A stretch of 16,630 nt of DNA. Source: Chitinophagaceae bacterium. GTDB taxonomy: Bacteria; Bacteroidota; Bacteroidia; Chitinophagales; Chitinophagaceae. The stretch is taken from contig JAGOUF010000010.1 in the NCBI GenBank assembly GCA_018061385.1, positions 1 through 16,630 of the forward strand, read 5' to 3'. Shown here in pieces: positions 7,801 through 14,336 of this stretch (within the stretch, counting starts at the first letter, position 1; each line of letters begins with the position of its first letter). The notes under the pieces were generated by a model. The model made no database searches. It saw nothing but the letters and a program-made list of their open reading frames with translations, and was not told where the DNA came from. Made by a program: the position numbers and the translations under genes.

Positions 7801-10127
7801 GTATGCATTTCTAAAACCTCTGATCCAGCTCCAAGTCCTTTGCTATATATAAACTGTACATCTGATGCAGAGTTTGGTGTCCAATAAACCCATGTTTCAA
7901 TAGTTACTTTATTAACACCAAAACCAGCAACCGATGGAATGCTCACATTATCATTTACAGCATCAAAATTTAATGCATTTCCAGGGGGGGTATATGAAGT
8001 TGTTGTAGTTATAGATGATGAATATCCACCTTGCCCTGTAACACTTGTTTTATCGGCTCTTACTCTATAATAATATGTTGTACCTGATGATAAACTAGTT
8101 ACAGATTGTGAAGTTCCTGCAACACTTAAACCATTATAGCCACTTACAAAAGAGGCAAAGGTTGATGAAGTAGAAACATCTAATAAATAATTGGTTACTG
8201 TACCAACTATTGGTGCTGCCCAATTGGCTGTAAAACTAGTAGTAACAATACTTGTAGCAGCTGTAGCTGTTGGTACAACCATTGCATAACTTTCTACCCA
8301 ATTACTGGTTGTACCGGTTAATGCAAAGTTCTTTAATAAACCATTATTTGCATCTCCACCTACGTCATTCAATGCATAATAAGCAGCATTTGAACCTGCT
8401 GCTGTGCCATTATAAAACTTATAATAAGCCACTAAACCTGTATTGGTACAACCTAAAATATTTTTATTATTGGTAGATATTTCTGTAGATGTTCGTGCAG
8501 TATTCCAAATTCTTACTTCATCAATCATTCCATTAAAATATCTGCCATTAAAATCGGATCCAATTCTTAATTCATCTGTATTAACAGCTGTTGTAATTCC
8601 TGTTCCTGTTAAAGTTTGTGCAACACCGTTTACATATAAACTACGTGTGCCACCACTTTTAGTAGCTGCAATATGGTACCATTTTCCGGCTTGCAAAATG
8701 CCATCTACAGTTTCCATACCATCAAAACCTATTCCAGAGAAAGTTCCAGAACTTCCTAAACGTAACAAGTACCCATTTGACCCAACAGTTTGATATTTAC
8801 TAACAATACCAGCAAGTGCAGTAAAGCTAGAAACATTGATCCAAGCTTCAATTGTATAATTGGTTGTAATATCTAAATTATTCGCATCAGGTATTGATAT
8901 ATAGTCATTAACGCCATCAAATTTTAAAGCATTGCCAGGGGCATTTTTTACATTTGCTAAACTTAAATCGTTTAGATATACTAATGAAAGATTGGTACTA
9001 GTACCTGATCTTGACATACAAAAAATATCTAATTTTCCATCTCCAGAAAGTTCACCCAATATTGCACCATGTGGTGCAGCATTTACTGTATAAGGTTGTA
9101 CTGCTAAACCACATCCATTGTTAATTAAAATACTGGTAGGTGTAACAGATCCATTACTTATAACTGCATCAATATATCCATCGCCATTTAGGTCGCCAAA
9201 GTCTACTGATGCTCCAACTATTGTAGAAGTGTAAAAAGTTGTACCAAAAGTACCACTACCATTGTTTAGAAAAACTCTTACACCTACTCCATTATACGGA
9301 CTCCATGTTATTAAATCTAAATCTCCATCTTTATCCCAATCATTTAATACTACTTTGAAACTATAGGTACCTGTATGTGTTTGAAAAGTAAATACGCCAC
9401 TTGCATTTTTAAATACTTGTACAGCGTTATCAAATCCCCCAATAACTACATCTTTATCTCCATCTGCATCAATATCTGCAATATCTATAGAGTTGTTGTT
9501 AGTGCTTGCCGAAACAAAGCCAGTAGAATAAGTAAAAGCAGCATTACCAGTTGTGCCTGTATTTAACCAAACTTCATTAAAAGCATTTGCTCCATTTGAA
9601 CTATTGGCCCAAATAATATCGTTTTTACCATCGTTGTTTATGTCTGTTATTTTTATAGCCGCAATTGTTCCGCCTGCGTTCTGTTTTATGAGTAAACTGC
9701 CTAATTGAGAGAAAGTGCCAGATCCATTGTTAATATAAACTCTACCGTTTGTACATACAATATCTATATCGCCATCATTATCTAAATCGCCGGTTTCAAT
9801 GGCTTGATTGGTAACAGGTATTAACTCAGTAAAAGTATTTGCAAAAGTACCATTACCATTATTTTTATAAAGTCTATAATTACCACCAACGCCATCAAAA
9901 TTAGCTATATCATTATCGCCATCATTATCAAAGTCGGCAATTCTTGCATTACTTGTAAAGTCGCTTGTTAACCCAATACTTGATGATAATGTGAAGCTGT
10001 TTGTTTGAGCAAAACCCATTATTGACAATAACATAAAAAACACAATATAAAAAGTTGCTTTTCGCAACTGAATTGCCGTTTTTTTGTTGTTAATCTTGCT
10101 TAAGTGAGAATGAAACTGATAAAACAT
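1830..10127 (-). CDS. Giant multidomain T9SS-secreted adhesin-like protein (FG-GAP/LamG/FN3/cadherin-like)
   Basis: This 2765-aa protein (from ATG at 10127) is probably exported by Sec, passed through the type IX system and attached to or released from the cell surface. Approximate residue order: signal peptide ending GFA|Q (40/41); seven FG-GAP/VCBS calcium-loop repeats of DxDxDGxxD type (65-385), enough for a beta-propeller; LamG (395-610); FN3 (614-712); LamG (714-942); FN3 (946-1037); a GH54 arabinofuranosidase-like concanavalin module with AYSLRKL and WYDQSG (1044-1295); two cadherin-like beta-sandwich repeats (1302-1505); two copies of an unassigned domain (1510-1836); LamG (1835-2059); a beta-rich stretch starting near W-x-G-x-N-x-NW-D (2061-2580); an FN3-like domain (2584-2680); and the T9SS type A sorting domain starting FTVYPNPV (2685-2765). 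The content suggests glycan binding and adhesion rather than catalysis. An in-frame GTG at 10145 would add six residues. The ATG follows the A/T-rich leader typical of the phylum and is preferred. Confidence 0.9.
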   Translation of the reverse strand: MFYQFHSHLSKINNKKTAIQLRKATFYIVFFMLLSIMGFAQTNSFTLSSSIGLTSDFTSNARIADFDNDGDNDIANFDGVGGNYRLYKNNGNGTFANTFTELIPVTNQAIETGDLDNDGDIDIVCTNGRVYINNGSGTFSQLGSLLIKQNAGGTIAAIKITDINNDGKNDIIWANSSNGANAFNEVWLNTGTTGNAAFTYSTGFVSASTNNNSIDIADIDADGDKDVVIGGFDNAVQVFKNASGVFTFQTHTGTYSFKVVLNDWDKDGDLDLITWSPYNGVGVRVFLNNGSGTFGTTFYTSTIVGASVDFGDLNGDGYIDAVISNGSVTPTSILINNGCGLAVQPYTVNAAPHGAILGELSGDGKLDIFCMSRSGTSTNLSLVYLNDLSLANVKNAPGNALKFDGVNDYISIPDANNLDITTNYTIEAWINVSSFTALAGIVSKYQTVGSNGYLLRLGSSGTFSGIGFDGMETVDGILQAGKWYHIAATKSGGTRSLYVNGVAQTLTGTGITTAVNTDELRIGSDFNGRYFNGMIDEVRIWNTARTSTEISTNNKNILGCTNTGLVAYYKFYNGTAAGSNAAYYALNDVGGDANNGLLKNFALTGTTSNWVESYAMVVPTATAATSIVTTSFTANWAAPIVGTVTNYLLDVSTSSTFASFVSGYNGLSVAGTSQSVTSLSSGTTYYYRVRADKTSVTGQGGYSSSITTTTSYTPPGNALNFDAVNDNVSIPSVAGFGVNKVTIETWVYWTPNSASDVQFIYSKGLGAGSEVLEMHTGGLGANYLRILPRPNVYIDVANALQVNKWTHIAYVHDPSTSVLKVYINGVDRAYTVTSGSVSTALTTNANPFCIGKRASNEYYFKGSIDEFRLWNVTRTQAEIQANMFNTISSSTSGLFAYYNFDNGLPGATNTGLTTLADQTSNANNGTLNNFALTGATSNWVESYAMVIPTTTTATNIANTSFTANWTAPTVGTVTNYLLDVSTSSTFSSFVSGYNGLSVAGTSQSVTSLTAGTTYYYRVQADKTSVTGQGGYSSTITATTLTFLNNIGITSTQAASAYSLRKLNSDYTGAAIEVRRSSDNSTQNIGFTANGDLDTTALKTFVGSGNGFVTIWYDQSGNTRNLTEVTSSKQPGIVNAGIMYRRNGKPTLYLDGSDDGMIYSGATYLNSNPITVNLVAGSNANSNALRRAIQGSSNWLVGPYGNQHSWFAGNWNHQISTPWSTTLVEYFTVTQPTSNSCTSFRNGVSQTSANNKGLPGKINLGTEGAYSEPLNGYISEVISYSTELNTTDRQSMEASQLAYYPIPSTNANLSTLSTTAGAITPIFDAATTAYTASVTNATSSVTVTPNKADANATIQVQVNNGGYSTVTSGSASAALSLNVGSNTIDVKVTAQDGTTVKTYTITVMRAASANADLSALTTTAGTISPTFDAATTAYTASVTNAITSVTVTPTKSDANATIQVQVNNGGYSTVNSGSASAALSLNVGSNTIDVKVTAQDGTTIKTYTITVTRAVSTNTVYYHSFNTGSVSASEYNTAPDIIATGLLVGSTQWTGSGTTSITNCNGSNSLAVNVPNLGSTRTLTLTLNVASAYTFNLTGISTKFISTINNGGFAITVNGNPYYSSASVLNACPGIAVTQNTPLSLTGTVTIVISAVNSGSNAQNFAIDDFILNGTLTTSAVYFHQFNSGSVSGSDYNTVPDVLASNLTVGSPQWTGSGTTSITNCSGNGKLSVAVPNLGSTRSLTLSLNVASGYRLNLTGISFKQNSTINNGGYGVKVNGTTYASSASVLSACPGVTLSGNTPLFLTGTVSIEVYAINSGTGTQNLSIDDFIIDGTFTATIGNALNFDGTNDYVNCGNNANLNITGSLSLEAMVYRSSLGTDDCIIGKDNFTSANGYSFWLFADNKLGLRFGNRTYRGISQLPQNKWIHVAGVYNASTSAVSLYINGNLDTTYSTVAVPVSNTLDLYLGTPQDATGNSTYSFWGSLEEVRIWNMVRSKEDIQTNMYNFINPASAGLMAYYNFNEGVSGGSNTGITVLNDKTSNANNGTLNNFALTGATSNWIASTAWNTWLGAINNNYATATNWDLGTTPTTNDNIVIPTGASNLPVSVTTAQGFYNGQVQTSASLINTNTLSIAGNLFNSGMLTSTAGTIAYNGNTPQQIAASTFTDNSIKGLTINNEAGVSLNGALTVSDVVTPTSGTLATNNFLTLSSNATTTARIAAGTGTYISGNVTVQRYIPGGRRTSRFIGHPFSNALSMNSLIDDIYVTGAGGTANGFDATSTNNPSAFWFDNSANQTWTPFTSVSNANWTQYRGIRLLVRGDRNQPTTLTGANPTPNAVTLDMDGVVNMNNQNIAIPTGYSVVSNPYPSPINLGSRLNSTSNIGTQYWVWDANGGVSAGSYITKIIGGGAYNLAMSGAFVVNPTSATTINFVEADKQTTQTANLFRNTTTLSGLIELKVLYNNYPVDNMFVRFNSNSSDSQEVMDGTKLLNPEVNMYAISADNKKQSLDTRPFAENKVIPLGFTATTANSFKIVVEDFGLTEEVYLKDKYLNITTQLLVGVSYSFNVDPSTPATLGENRFELIMKTNTALPSTFLNVTAAQKNDGIQVSWTTANEQNMESYTIEKGTNGNSFEKAITVQSKNEATNSYSWFDGNIVNGNNYYRIKSTEKNGVTKYSNIVKVNIGSKDAEFTVYPNPVKGKVVSLQMSNVEKGTYTIRLFNNIGQEVANKTINHNGGSSTQSITLSKKIAAGSYNMQISNGNNTINKIVIVE
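4615..5600 (-). repeat. Two tandem copies of a ~490-bp coding module
   Basis: The segments about 4615-5104 and 5105-5600 encode two ~160-aa units of the giant protein that align end to end. Shared landmarks include VYxHxFNxGSVS, QWTGSGTTSITNC, VPNLGSTR, SASVLxACPG and IDDFIxxGT. Each copy carries two conserved Cys, a possible disulfide. The units look like jelly-roll or beta-sandwich carbohydrate-binding-type folds, but I cannot assign a named family. Confidence 0.85.
5605..6222 (-). repeat. Two near-identical cadherin-like beta-sandwich repeats
   Basis: The units at about 5605-5920 and 5921-6222 each encode about 100 aa with TTAG-x-I-x-P-x-FDAATTAYTA, DANATIQVQVNNGGYST and DGTTxKTYTITV. This is the pattern of the cadherin-like beta-sandwich (PF12733-type) domain. 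By eye the two proteins differ at roughly 14 of about 101 positions. Long stretches of DNA are identical, which points to a recent tandem duplication or gene conversion. Confidence 0.85.
7010..8290 (-). repeat. Duplicated LamG-tail plus FN3 module
   Basis: The FN3 segments at about 7010-7292 and 7992-8285 encode almost the same domain, sharing NYLLDVSTSSTF, SGYNGLSVAGTSQSVTSL and DKTSVTGQGGYSS. In both cases the domain is preceded by the same LamG tail (LTGxTSNWVESYAM). The LamG tail alone recurs near 3950-4010 before a different domain. The pattern indicates duplication of a LamG-FN3 block during growth of the gene. Confidence 0.8.
7984..7990 (-). repeat. Seven-base C homopolymer in coding strand
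   Basis: Seven consecutive G on the plus strand (C on the coding strand) encode Pro-Pro at the FN3/LamG2 junction (SYTPPGNAL). It stands out in an AT-rich gene. The paralogous junction near 8937-8940 has only four G. The frame is intact here. Confidence 0.7.
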
Positions 10128-10303
10128 AATGGTTAATTTTGCCACAAACTATTTTAGGTAGTTTAAACTATTTAGTTACATGTCCTCAAAAAGGTTTTTT
10201 TTGTCCATAAAAAACATATCTATGACTTTTTTTTCATTAAAACACCCTTACTTGCAATTGTTTTAATAAAAGTTGAATACTTTACCAACCGATACTATTT
10301 TAT
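10128..10303. promoter_or_regulatory. Divergent intergenic region with palindrome and direct repeats
   Basis: This region separates the divergent giant gene and the response regulator and must hold both promoters. AAACTATTT occurs at 10146-10154 and again at 10165-10173, 19 bp apart. A perfect 12-bp palindrome TAGTTTAAACTA lies at 10159-10170. Two direct repeats about two helical turns apart resemble the layout of LytTR-type operator sites, and the neighbouring regulator has that DNA-binding domain. For the regulator, TTG (10258-10260) and TACTTTAC (10278-10285) weakly resemble the Bacteroidota -33/-7 elements. The assignment is by inspection only. Confidence 0.4.
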
Positions 10304-11053
10304 ATGAATGATAAAATTAAAGTGCTAATTGTTGAAGATGAGGAGACCTGGGTTTTATCTCTACAAACGCTTTTAGATTCAATGGGGTTTGAAGTAGTTG
10401 CAGTTGCATCAACATTAGCTGATGCAATAAATAACATTAATAACACTGAATTTGATATTGCACTTTTAGATATACATATTGATGATACAAATAGTGGTAT
10501 TTCTTTAGGGCAGTTAATTAAAACATCATTTAAAAAGCCATTTGTTTTTATAACAGCAAGTAGCGAAAGCCATACTTTACTTGAAGCAGCTAAGGCAAAG
10601 CCTTCGGCTTATTTAATAAAACCTGCAGATAGAAATAGTTTATACATTGCTATACAAAATGCTATTGAAAATTTTATTGAAAAAAGTGATCCTATTGCAA
10701 TAGAACAAAACTTAAATCAAGAATCTTTTTTTATTAAAATTGGAAAAAAGTATATGAAGGTTTTTTGGCAAGATGTTTTGAGCCTTCGATCTGAACAAAA
10801 ATATACTGCCCTAGAATTAATGAACGATAGTACCGAATGCTATATAAGAAGTTCACTTCAAAACACAATTAAACATTTAGTTCCTCCATCAATTGTAAGA
10901 CAATATGTTCAAATTAACAGAGCAGAATATATTAATATGAAGTTTGTTGAAGAGCTATTGGGTAACACACTTAAAACCAGCAATAAAAAGACTTTTGCTG
11001 TAAGCGATAATTATTTACCCGATTTAAAAACAGCTATGAATATTATGCATTAG
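10304..11053 (+). CDS. LytTR-family response regulator (REC-LytTR)
   Basis: This 249-aa two-component regulator has an N-terminal receiver domain (about 5-125). It shows the acidic pocket E11-D12-E13, the phospho-acceptor Asp56 in LLDIHI, the switch Thr84 in FITAS and Lys106 in LIKPAD. A LytTR DNA-binding domain follows (about 140-245), with FFIKIGKKYMKV at its first strand and a QINRAEYIN motif where the family usually has 'hRsYlvN'. Phosphorylation by a partner kinase is expected to promote binding to direct-repeat operators. The gene is divergent from the giant adhesin-like gene and tail-to-tail with a sensor kinase, so this kinase is the natural partner by proximity. Its last 11 bp overlap the 3' end of the kinase gene. 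Receiver residues are complete, so it should be phosphorylatable. Target genes are inferred only from position. Confidence 0.93.
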   Translation: MNDKIKVLIVEDEETWVLSLQTLLDSMGFEVVAVASTLADAINNINNTEFDIALLDIHIDDTNSGISLGQLIKTSFKKPFVFITASSESHTLLEAAKAKPSAYLIKPADRNSLYIAIQNAIENFIEKSDPIAIEQNLNQESFFIKIGKKYMKVFWQDVLSLRSEQKYTALELMNDSTECYIRSSLQNTIKHLVPPSIVRQYVQINRAEYINMKFVEELLGNTLKTSNKKTFAVSDNYLPDLKTAMNIMH

Positions 11054-13163
11054 TGGTAATTGCAAATTCAATAGACACTGTAGTGCCTATATTTTCTTTT
11101 GATTCAATATATAGTTTGCCATTGTGTGCCTCAACAATTTGTTTGCATATATTCCAGCCAAGTCCATAACTTTTTTCTCCATTTGTTCCAGCTCTTACCA
11201 ATGTGCTTTTGGCATTCGTTAATCCTTTTAGTATTTCATTGCTCATACCTATTCCACTATCATTGATATGTATAAGAACTTTCTCATTTTTTACTTCTAA
11301 TACAACTTGTACACTACCTCCTATAGAAGTAAACTTAATGGCATTGTGTAGTAAATTATTTACAACCCTTTCTAGCTTTGCCCAATCGGCCAAAACTATA
11401 ATTTCGTTTGGCGGTAATATTTGTTTAAGTTGAATATTTTTTTGGTCAGCTTTGTGTTTAAACAATGGTAAAATTTGTTGCACTAGTTTATTTAAGCTAA
11501 TTATTTCTAGCGACAACTGTTGCTGTTTATTGTATTGATTGCTCACCAATTCATTTACCAATTGAGTGGCTCTTTTACTTGAGCTAGATATAGTTTTTAA
11601 AATATTTTGTTGTTTTGCTTCTTCAACATCTTCTAACATTATATCTGCAAGGGTTGCAATACCAGTAAGTGGATTACGAAGATCATGGGCTACAATATGA
11701 AGTATTTTATCTTTGTCTTTATTGGCTTCTAATGCTTGCTCATGTGCAAAGGCTGTTTCTTTTTGCTGTTGCTTTATTTCGTTGTTTAAAGTAGATAAAA
11801 GCTTGTTGGTTTGTTTCTCTTTTTTATTGCTTCTATAAAACAAAAACGCAACAAATGCAATAACAATAGCAATAAGTACTATACCCAATAAATAAAGACG
11901 ATCAATTTTACTGGTAAGTTTTAATTTGTTTACTTCATCTTCTTTACCTTTTATTTCTAAAGCCTGAATGAGGTTTCTATCTTTACCCTCTTTTTGAACC
12001 AGTTCAATACTATCTTTATAACTTACATAACGGTTTAGGTAATACAATGCAGCCTTGTCGTTTTTTTGCATAGTATTATACCAATAGTTTACTTTTAAAC
12101 TACCCAATACATACCCATTATTTATAAAAAAACCATGACCAAGCAAATTATAAGAAACAATGGTATTTACTTTTTGTACTGTTTCTTTAAATTGTTTTTC
12201 ATCTTTAATAGTATAATATAACTCTGCCAATTGTATCATTGAAACACAAGCATCTAGTGTGTCTCTGCTAGAAGATGGAAGTATTTGTGGTACATCTAAT
12301 GTTAAATAAATAGATTTTTTATAAGCTGCTATAGCATCATCAGTCTTGCCTTGCAAAGCATATATTTTTGCCAAGTTTCCAATTGTTACAGCAAGGCATA
12401 CATTATAATGATCGTTGTGCAGCTCATAATTTTTTATTGCCCCATTTTTTGCAGCTTCAATAAACTGTAACCCTTGTTTACAATAGCTTTCGGCACTATC
12501 TAGTTTGTTAAGCTTTGTATAGCTAAGCCCAATATTGTTAAATGTTTGCTGTGTAAAATAATACCTGTAATGTGGCTCAAGTATGGTATCTGTTTTGGGT
12601 GTTGAAACTAAATTATCTAATTGTTTCTTAAAAAAGAAGGCAGCTTTATCATACAATTTCTGTTCGTAAGAACTGATACCCATCGTAAATAAAAAGTGGT
12701 TAGTAGCAACTGGTTGTCGGTTGTGTTCGTGCCAATTTTTTACATTATAATACAGGTCGTAAGCTTGGTAATATTTATTTTGAGCAAAGAGTATACTAGC
12801 TTTTTGGCAAAGTGAATTAATATAGTGTACCTCAAAAGCCTTCTGAAAATCTTTATTTACAAGGGGATAAAGTTGTTCTAGAGAATCAATATATAATAAT
12901 GATTTGTCTAAATTTTTTTCGCCAGCACCATCATTAAGCATTAGTAGGTAATAATGCAAAAGCATAAAGTCATTTTCTTTTGCAGCGTGCCGCATTAACT
13001 GCTTCTGGTGTTCTACTTCGTTCCAATCTGTTTTAATAACAAATTTTTCTATATGCCTTGTAAAATACATTCCTCCTTCGGCAATTGCATCTTGGTTCGA
13101 TTTACTACTGCAAGCAGCAAATAAGGCTACCCAAAAAACCAATATATAATACTTACAGTTCAT
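11043..13163 (-). CDS. TPR-containing membrane sensor histidine kinase
   Basis: This 706-aa kinase begins with a lipoprotein-like signal (hydrophobic 7-17, LFAAC with Cys18). About 400 residues of helical, TPR-type repeats follow and would be the extracytoplasmic sensor. A transmembrane helix (about 423-442) followed by basic YRSNKKEK puts the rest in the cytoplasm. A coiled-coil linker leads to the HisKA domain with the phospho-acceptor His493 in HDLRNPL. The HATPase_c domain has the N box NNLLHNAIKFT (from residue 602), the G1 box NDSGIGMS (about 633) and the G2 region GLGWNICKQIV (about 660). All catalytic motifs are present. This layout is common in Bacteroidota, where the kinase sits beside a LytTR regulator. 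Unusually, the two genes converge and overlap at their 3' ends instead of forming an operon. The ligand is unknown. Confidence 0.93.
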   Translation of the reverse strand: MNCKYYILVFWVALFAACSSKSNQDAIAEGGMYFTRHIEKFVIKTDWNEVEHQKQLMRHAAKENDFMLLHYYLLMLNDGAGEKNLDKSLLYIDSLEQLYPLVNKDFQKAFEVHYINSLCQKASILFAQNKYYQAYDLYYNVKNWHEHNRQPVATNHFLFTMGISSYEQKLYDKAAFFFKKQLDNLVSTPKTDTILEPHYRYYFTQQTFNNIGLSYTKLNKLDSAESYCKQGLQFIEAAKNGAIKNYELHNDHYNVCLAVTIGNLAKIYALQGKTDDAIAAYKKSIYLTLDVPQILPSSSRDTLDACVSMIQLAELYYTIKDEKQFKETVQKVNTIVSYNLLGHGFFINNGYVLGSLKVNYWYNTMQKNDKAALYYLNRYVSYKDSIELVQKEGKDRNLIQALEIKGKEDEVNKLKLTSKIDRLYLLGIVLIAIVIAFVAFLFYRSNKKEKQTNKLLSTLNNEIKQQQKETAFAHEQALEANKDKDKILHIVAHDLRNPLTGIATLADIMLEDVEEAKQQNILKTISSSSKRATQLVNELVSNQYNKQQQLSLEIISLNKLVQQILPLFKHKADQKNIQLKQILPPNEIIVLADWAKLERVVNNLLHNAIKFTSIGGSVQVVLEVKNEKVLIHINDSGIGMSNEILKGLTNAKSTLVRAGTNGEKSYGLGWNICKQIVEAHNGKLYIESKENIGTTVSIEFAITTNA

Positions 13164-13233
13164 TAACAGAGAATTGAAGCTAAAGAAAGGACAATTCTAA
13201 CAATTTTTATTTTGAATGATGAATGATTTTATT

Positions 13234-13275
13234 GGCACACGGATAACACGGTTTTAACGGATGTTCACTGATTTT
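13234..13275. repeat. Degenerate CACGGAT-type short repeat array
   Basis: Units CACACGGATAA, CACGGTTTTAA, CGGATGTT and CACTGATTTT follow each other with a period of about 8-11 bases. Arrays of this CACGGAT/CACAGAT style are, as I recall, dispersed in Bacteroidota genomes, often near GxxExxY or four-helix-bundle genes. Here it stands alone and may be a remnant. Confidence 0.5.
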
Positions 13276-13312
13276 TTCTGCTTCGCAGAATTTGGATTTT
13301 CAGAAATATTTT

Positions 13313-13337
13313 AGCTGTCCGATTTTTTTGGACAGCT
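13313..13337 (-). terminator. Hairpin terminator after the hypothetical gene
   Basis: The stem AGCTGTCC (13313-13320) pairs perfectly with 13330-13337 around a 9-nt loop. It starts 36 nt past the stop of the minus-strand 320-aa gene, the expected place for its terminator. A T-run is absent on the minus strand after the stem. Confidence 0.6.
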
Positions 13338-13373
13338 GATTACTACTTGAGTGGGTTAAAGTTATTATATTTT

Positions 13374-14336
13374 CTAAATTACATTTCCAACTAACTTCCA
13401 AAATTTCATTAAAGCATCAAACTCTTGCACAAGTTTATAAAAACTATTGCTCACTTTATAAAATTTACCTTTCATTTCATCCAATTCAGAAAAGCTAAAA
13501 ATTTCAAATGTACCCAATCCTTTTGCTTTAGACAACAAGATCGCTTCATGCCTACTTTTCACTTTTTCATCTATTAACATAAACTTCTCTTTTACTCTTG
13601 AAAAAGGTATCTTTTCTAAAACCATTTCAATTGGTGGTTCTTTAATGAAGGTTAATATTTCTCTTACTTCCAACACTTTAAATAAATCATTAGAGAATAA
13701 TGACAAAGGCAAAAATGAAATTTCATTTTTTGTTGTATGAGTTTTTAATAGATACCAATTTTCACTATAATTTTTTATTCCCCCTAAATCGTCAATTATC
13801 CAATGGTATTTATTTAAAAGTAAAATATCAAACTCCAAAAAAAATATCATATTCTCTCTTTCATCAGCATTAAAAAAATTAAGAACACAATAGTCAGTTT
13901 TAAATTGAGTAGGCCTAAACCCTTTCAAAATCTCTAGTTTTTGTTGTAAATTAATTTCATGGAAATTGATTTTTTTGTTGAATACTGCTGATATTTTTTC
14001 AACGTACCTTTTCCTGTTGATTTCAATATATTTTTCTAACTCATGAATTCGCAATTGAGCCTTTATTGCAAAAGGCAGAAAATCATTTATCTTGTAAGAA
14101 TTATTGTTTAAAATTTCGAAGAACTTCGCTTTTGCTTCATTAGAGGATGTTGAAACGGTGTATTTATTTTTTTGAGGGTATTCATAACCATATCTAACAT
14201 CTTGCTTGGATTTAATGGGTATAGATTCCTCTTTTGGTTTTGCCTTTTCTGCTTTCAGTTTTATTCTTTCATTTACGATTTGTTGCTTCGCCGATTCTCT
14301 TAACAGCTTATTGATTAAAGAAAAAAAACTGGTCAT
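13374..14336 (-). CDS. Hypothetical protein, 320 aa, no recognised family
   Basis: I do not recognise this protein. It has no signal peptide or clear membrane span and should be cytoplasmic. Residues about 15-65 are rich in Lys/Glu/Pro (for example KAEKAKPKEESIPIK), probably a flexible or helical linker. The rest looks globular and helical, rich in aromatic residues and Lys, with segments such as RIHELEKYIEINRKRYVEKI (about 95-115) and IFFLEFDILLLNKYHWIIDD. It contains just one Cys. The gene stands alone on the minus strand, 210 bp from the kinase and 230 bp from preA, with a hairpin beyond each flank and a repeat array downstream. This isolation and lack of a familiar fold fit an accessory or lineage-specific gene. 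The reading frame is long, uninterrupted and has the same A/T-rich codon use as its neighbours, so it is probably a real gene. Confidence 0.7.
   Translation of the reverse strand: MTSFFSLINKLLRESAKQQIVNERIKLKAEKAKPKEESIPIKSKQDVRYGYEYPQKNKYTVSTSSNEAKAKFFEILNNNSYKINDFLPFAIKAQLRIHELEKYIEINRKRYVEKISAVFNKKINFHEINLQQKLEILKGFRPTQFKTDYCVLNFFNADERENMIFFLEFDILLLNKYHWIIDDLGGIKNYSENWYLLKTHTTKNEISFLPLSLFSNDLFKVLEVREILTFIKEPPIEMVLEKIPFSRVKEKFMLIDEKVKSRHEAILLSKAKGLGTFEIFSFSELDEMKGKFYKVSNSFYKLVQEFDALMKFWKLVGNVI

Larger units (their letters stand above)
13164..13373. other. Intergenic region between kinase and hypothetical gene
   Basis: This 210-bp stretch without a gene holds a degenerate short-repeat array (13234-13275), a small hairpin TTCTGC/GCAGAA (13276-13290) and a terminator-like hairpin (13313-13337). 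The kinase promoter must lie at its left end, but I see no convincing -33/-7 pair. Confidence 0.6.

Noticed and set aside
7984..7990. Sequencing-type frameshift at the C7 tract
   Set aside because: The domain sequences on both sides remain in one frame with correct LamG and FN3 patterns, so there is no evidence of a frameshift in this copy.
4615..8290. CRISPR-like or satellite repeats
   Set aside because: The repeats are long coding modules of hundreds of bases in one frame, with no short spacers.
8270..9566. Plus-strand open frames inside the giant gene (also 4405-4587)
   Set aside because: They are antisense shadows of long beta-rich coding sequence with low-complexity translations and no start context.
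10128..10145. GTG start six codons upstream for the giant protein
   Set aside because: It is possible, but the ATG at 10127 has the usual A/T-rich leader and the extra residues add nothing to the signal peptide.
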